Shown: in pieces, positions 32,395 to 32,482 of the stretch
Numbering within the stretch: the stretch's first letter is position 1
Layout of the letters: every line of letters begins with the position of its first letter
Assembly (NCBI GenBank): GCA_022424955.1
Contig: JAKMGK010000113.1
Coordinates: 1 to 32,482, forward strand
Length of the DNA stretch: 32,482 nt
Direction of reading: 5' to 3'
Source of the DNA: Flavobacteriaceae bacterium
Lineage (GTDB): Bacteria; Bacteroidota; Bacteroidia; Flavobacteriales; Flavobacteriaceae
Program-made: the position numbers and the translations under genes
The notes under the pieces: model-generated
The model's input: only the letters and a program-made list of their open reading frames with translations
The model's database searches: none
Told to the model about the DNA's origin: nothing

Positions 32395-32482
32395 TTTTTA
32401 TAAAATATTTTACCCAAAAGAATGATATTACCAATTAAAAAAAATGATATTCCTATACTTGAAATTTCAGCCTCTGTGAAGT
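32388..32482 (-). CDS. C-terminal end of a probable membrane protein (partial)
   Basis: The minus-strand frame entering from the window edge reads F-T-E-A-E-I-S-S-I-G-I-S-F-F-L-I-G, ends K-I-F-Y-K-N-K and stops with TAA at 32388-32390. A membrane helix followed by a short basic tail is a typical C-terminus. The opposite strand also has a short frame from an ATG near 32422, so the call is not certain without the rest of the gene. Confidence 0.4.
   Translation of the reverse strand, partial: FTEAEISSIGISFFLIGNIILLGKIFYKNK

Noticed and set aside
32252-32434. 60-codon minus-strand frame overlapping the VOC gene end
   Set aside because: It overlaps the VOC coding end, starts with TTG, and competes with a more credible partial membrane-protein tail in another frame.

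Overview
The window reads as chromosome of a Flavobacteriaceae-type Bacteroidota. The evidence is low GC, the absence of Shine-Dalgarno sites, promoters of the Bacteroidota type (a -7 box TAnnTTTG, sometimes with an upstream TTG), the flavobacterial order mutY-ssb-gldE-gldD, an atpD-atpC pair detached from the rest of the ATP synthase genes, a short single-domain AtpC, and a type IX secretion (T9SS) type-B sorting domain. The genus cannot be named from this sequence. No tRNA, rRNA, CRISPR array or intact mobile element was seen.

Layout. 0-5.4 kb: membrane acyltransferase (-), atpD-atpC (+), a BtuB-like TonB-dependent receptor (+), and recX (-) converging on the receptor. 5.4-7.6 kb: rng (-), a 29-residue very basic protein (-) and an HU/IHF-type DNA-binding protein (-). 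7.6-11.4 kb: mutY, then ssb-gldE-gldD with its own promoter, then a convergent heavy-metal-binding lipoprotein. 11.4-15.8 kb: a DMT exporter, then two M16 peptidase genes on the minus strand, one catalytic and one non-catalytic. 15.9-19.1 kb: BASS-type transporter, thiolase, a frameshifted secreted protein that is almost only a T9SS sorting domain, and two unrecognised small proteins. 19.1-20.8 kb (-): small lipoprotein, arsenate reductase/LMW phosphatase-like protein, DoxX-like membrane protein, acyl-CoA thioesterase. 20.9-26.2 kb (+): 3-hydroxyacyl-CoA dehydrogenase, second DMT transporter, etfB-etfA, galM, and an AhpD-like protein.

From about 26.2 kb the character changes. Genes are short, mostly unrecognised, and several are broken. 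Four minus-strand genes or remnants between 26.8 and 31.1 kb share one 5' leader (TTAACCATAAA, then CAATTTAAAATG directly at the start). Two of the four have ATA where the start codon should be and further disabling damage. Between them sit an HSL-family esterase, an XRE-regulator/membrane-protein pair with a textbook promoter, and an ORF lacking a normal start. The end holds two tandem ribbon-helix-helix genes (the second frameshifted), an AT-rich glyoxalase-like gene, and the tail of a probable membrane protein. This end looks like accessory or decaying DNA.

How the genes work together: thiolase, hydroxyacyl-CoA dehydrogenase, acyl-CoA thioesterase and electron transfer flavoprotein all serve acyl-CoA metabolism. 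GldD/GldE and the type-B sorting domain belong to gliding and T9SS. MutY, SSB, RecX and the HU-type protein serve DNA maintenance. I found no convincing new multi-gene system. The most worthwhile leads are the shared leader with its decaying genes, the sorting-signal-only protein, two overlooked micro-proteins, and the hairpin at the mRNA start of the HU gene.
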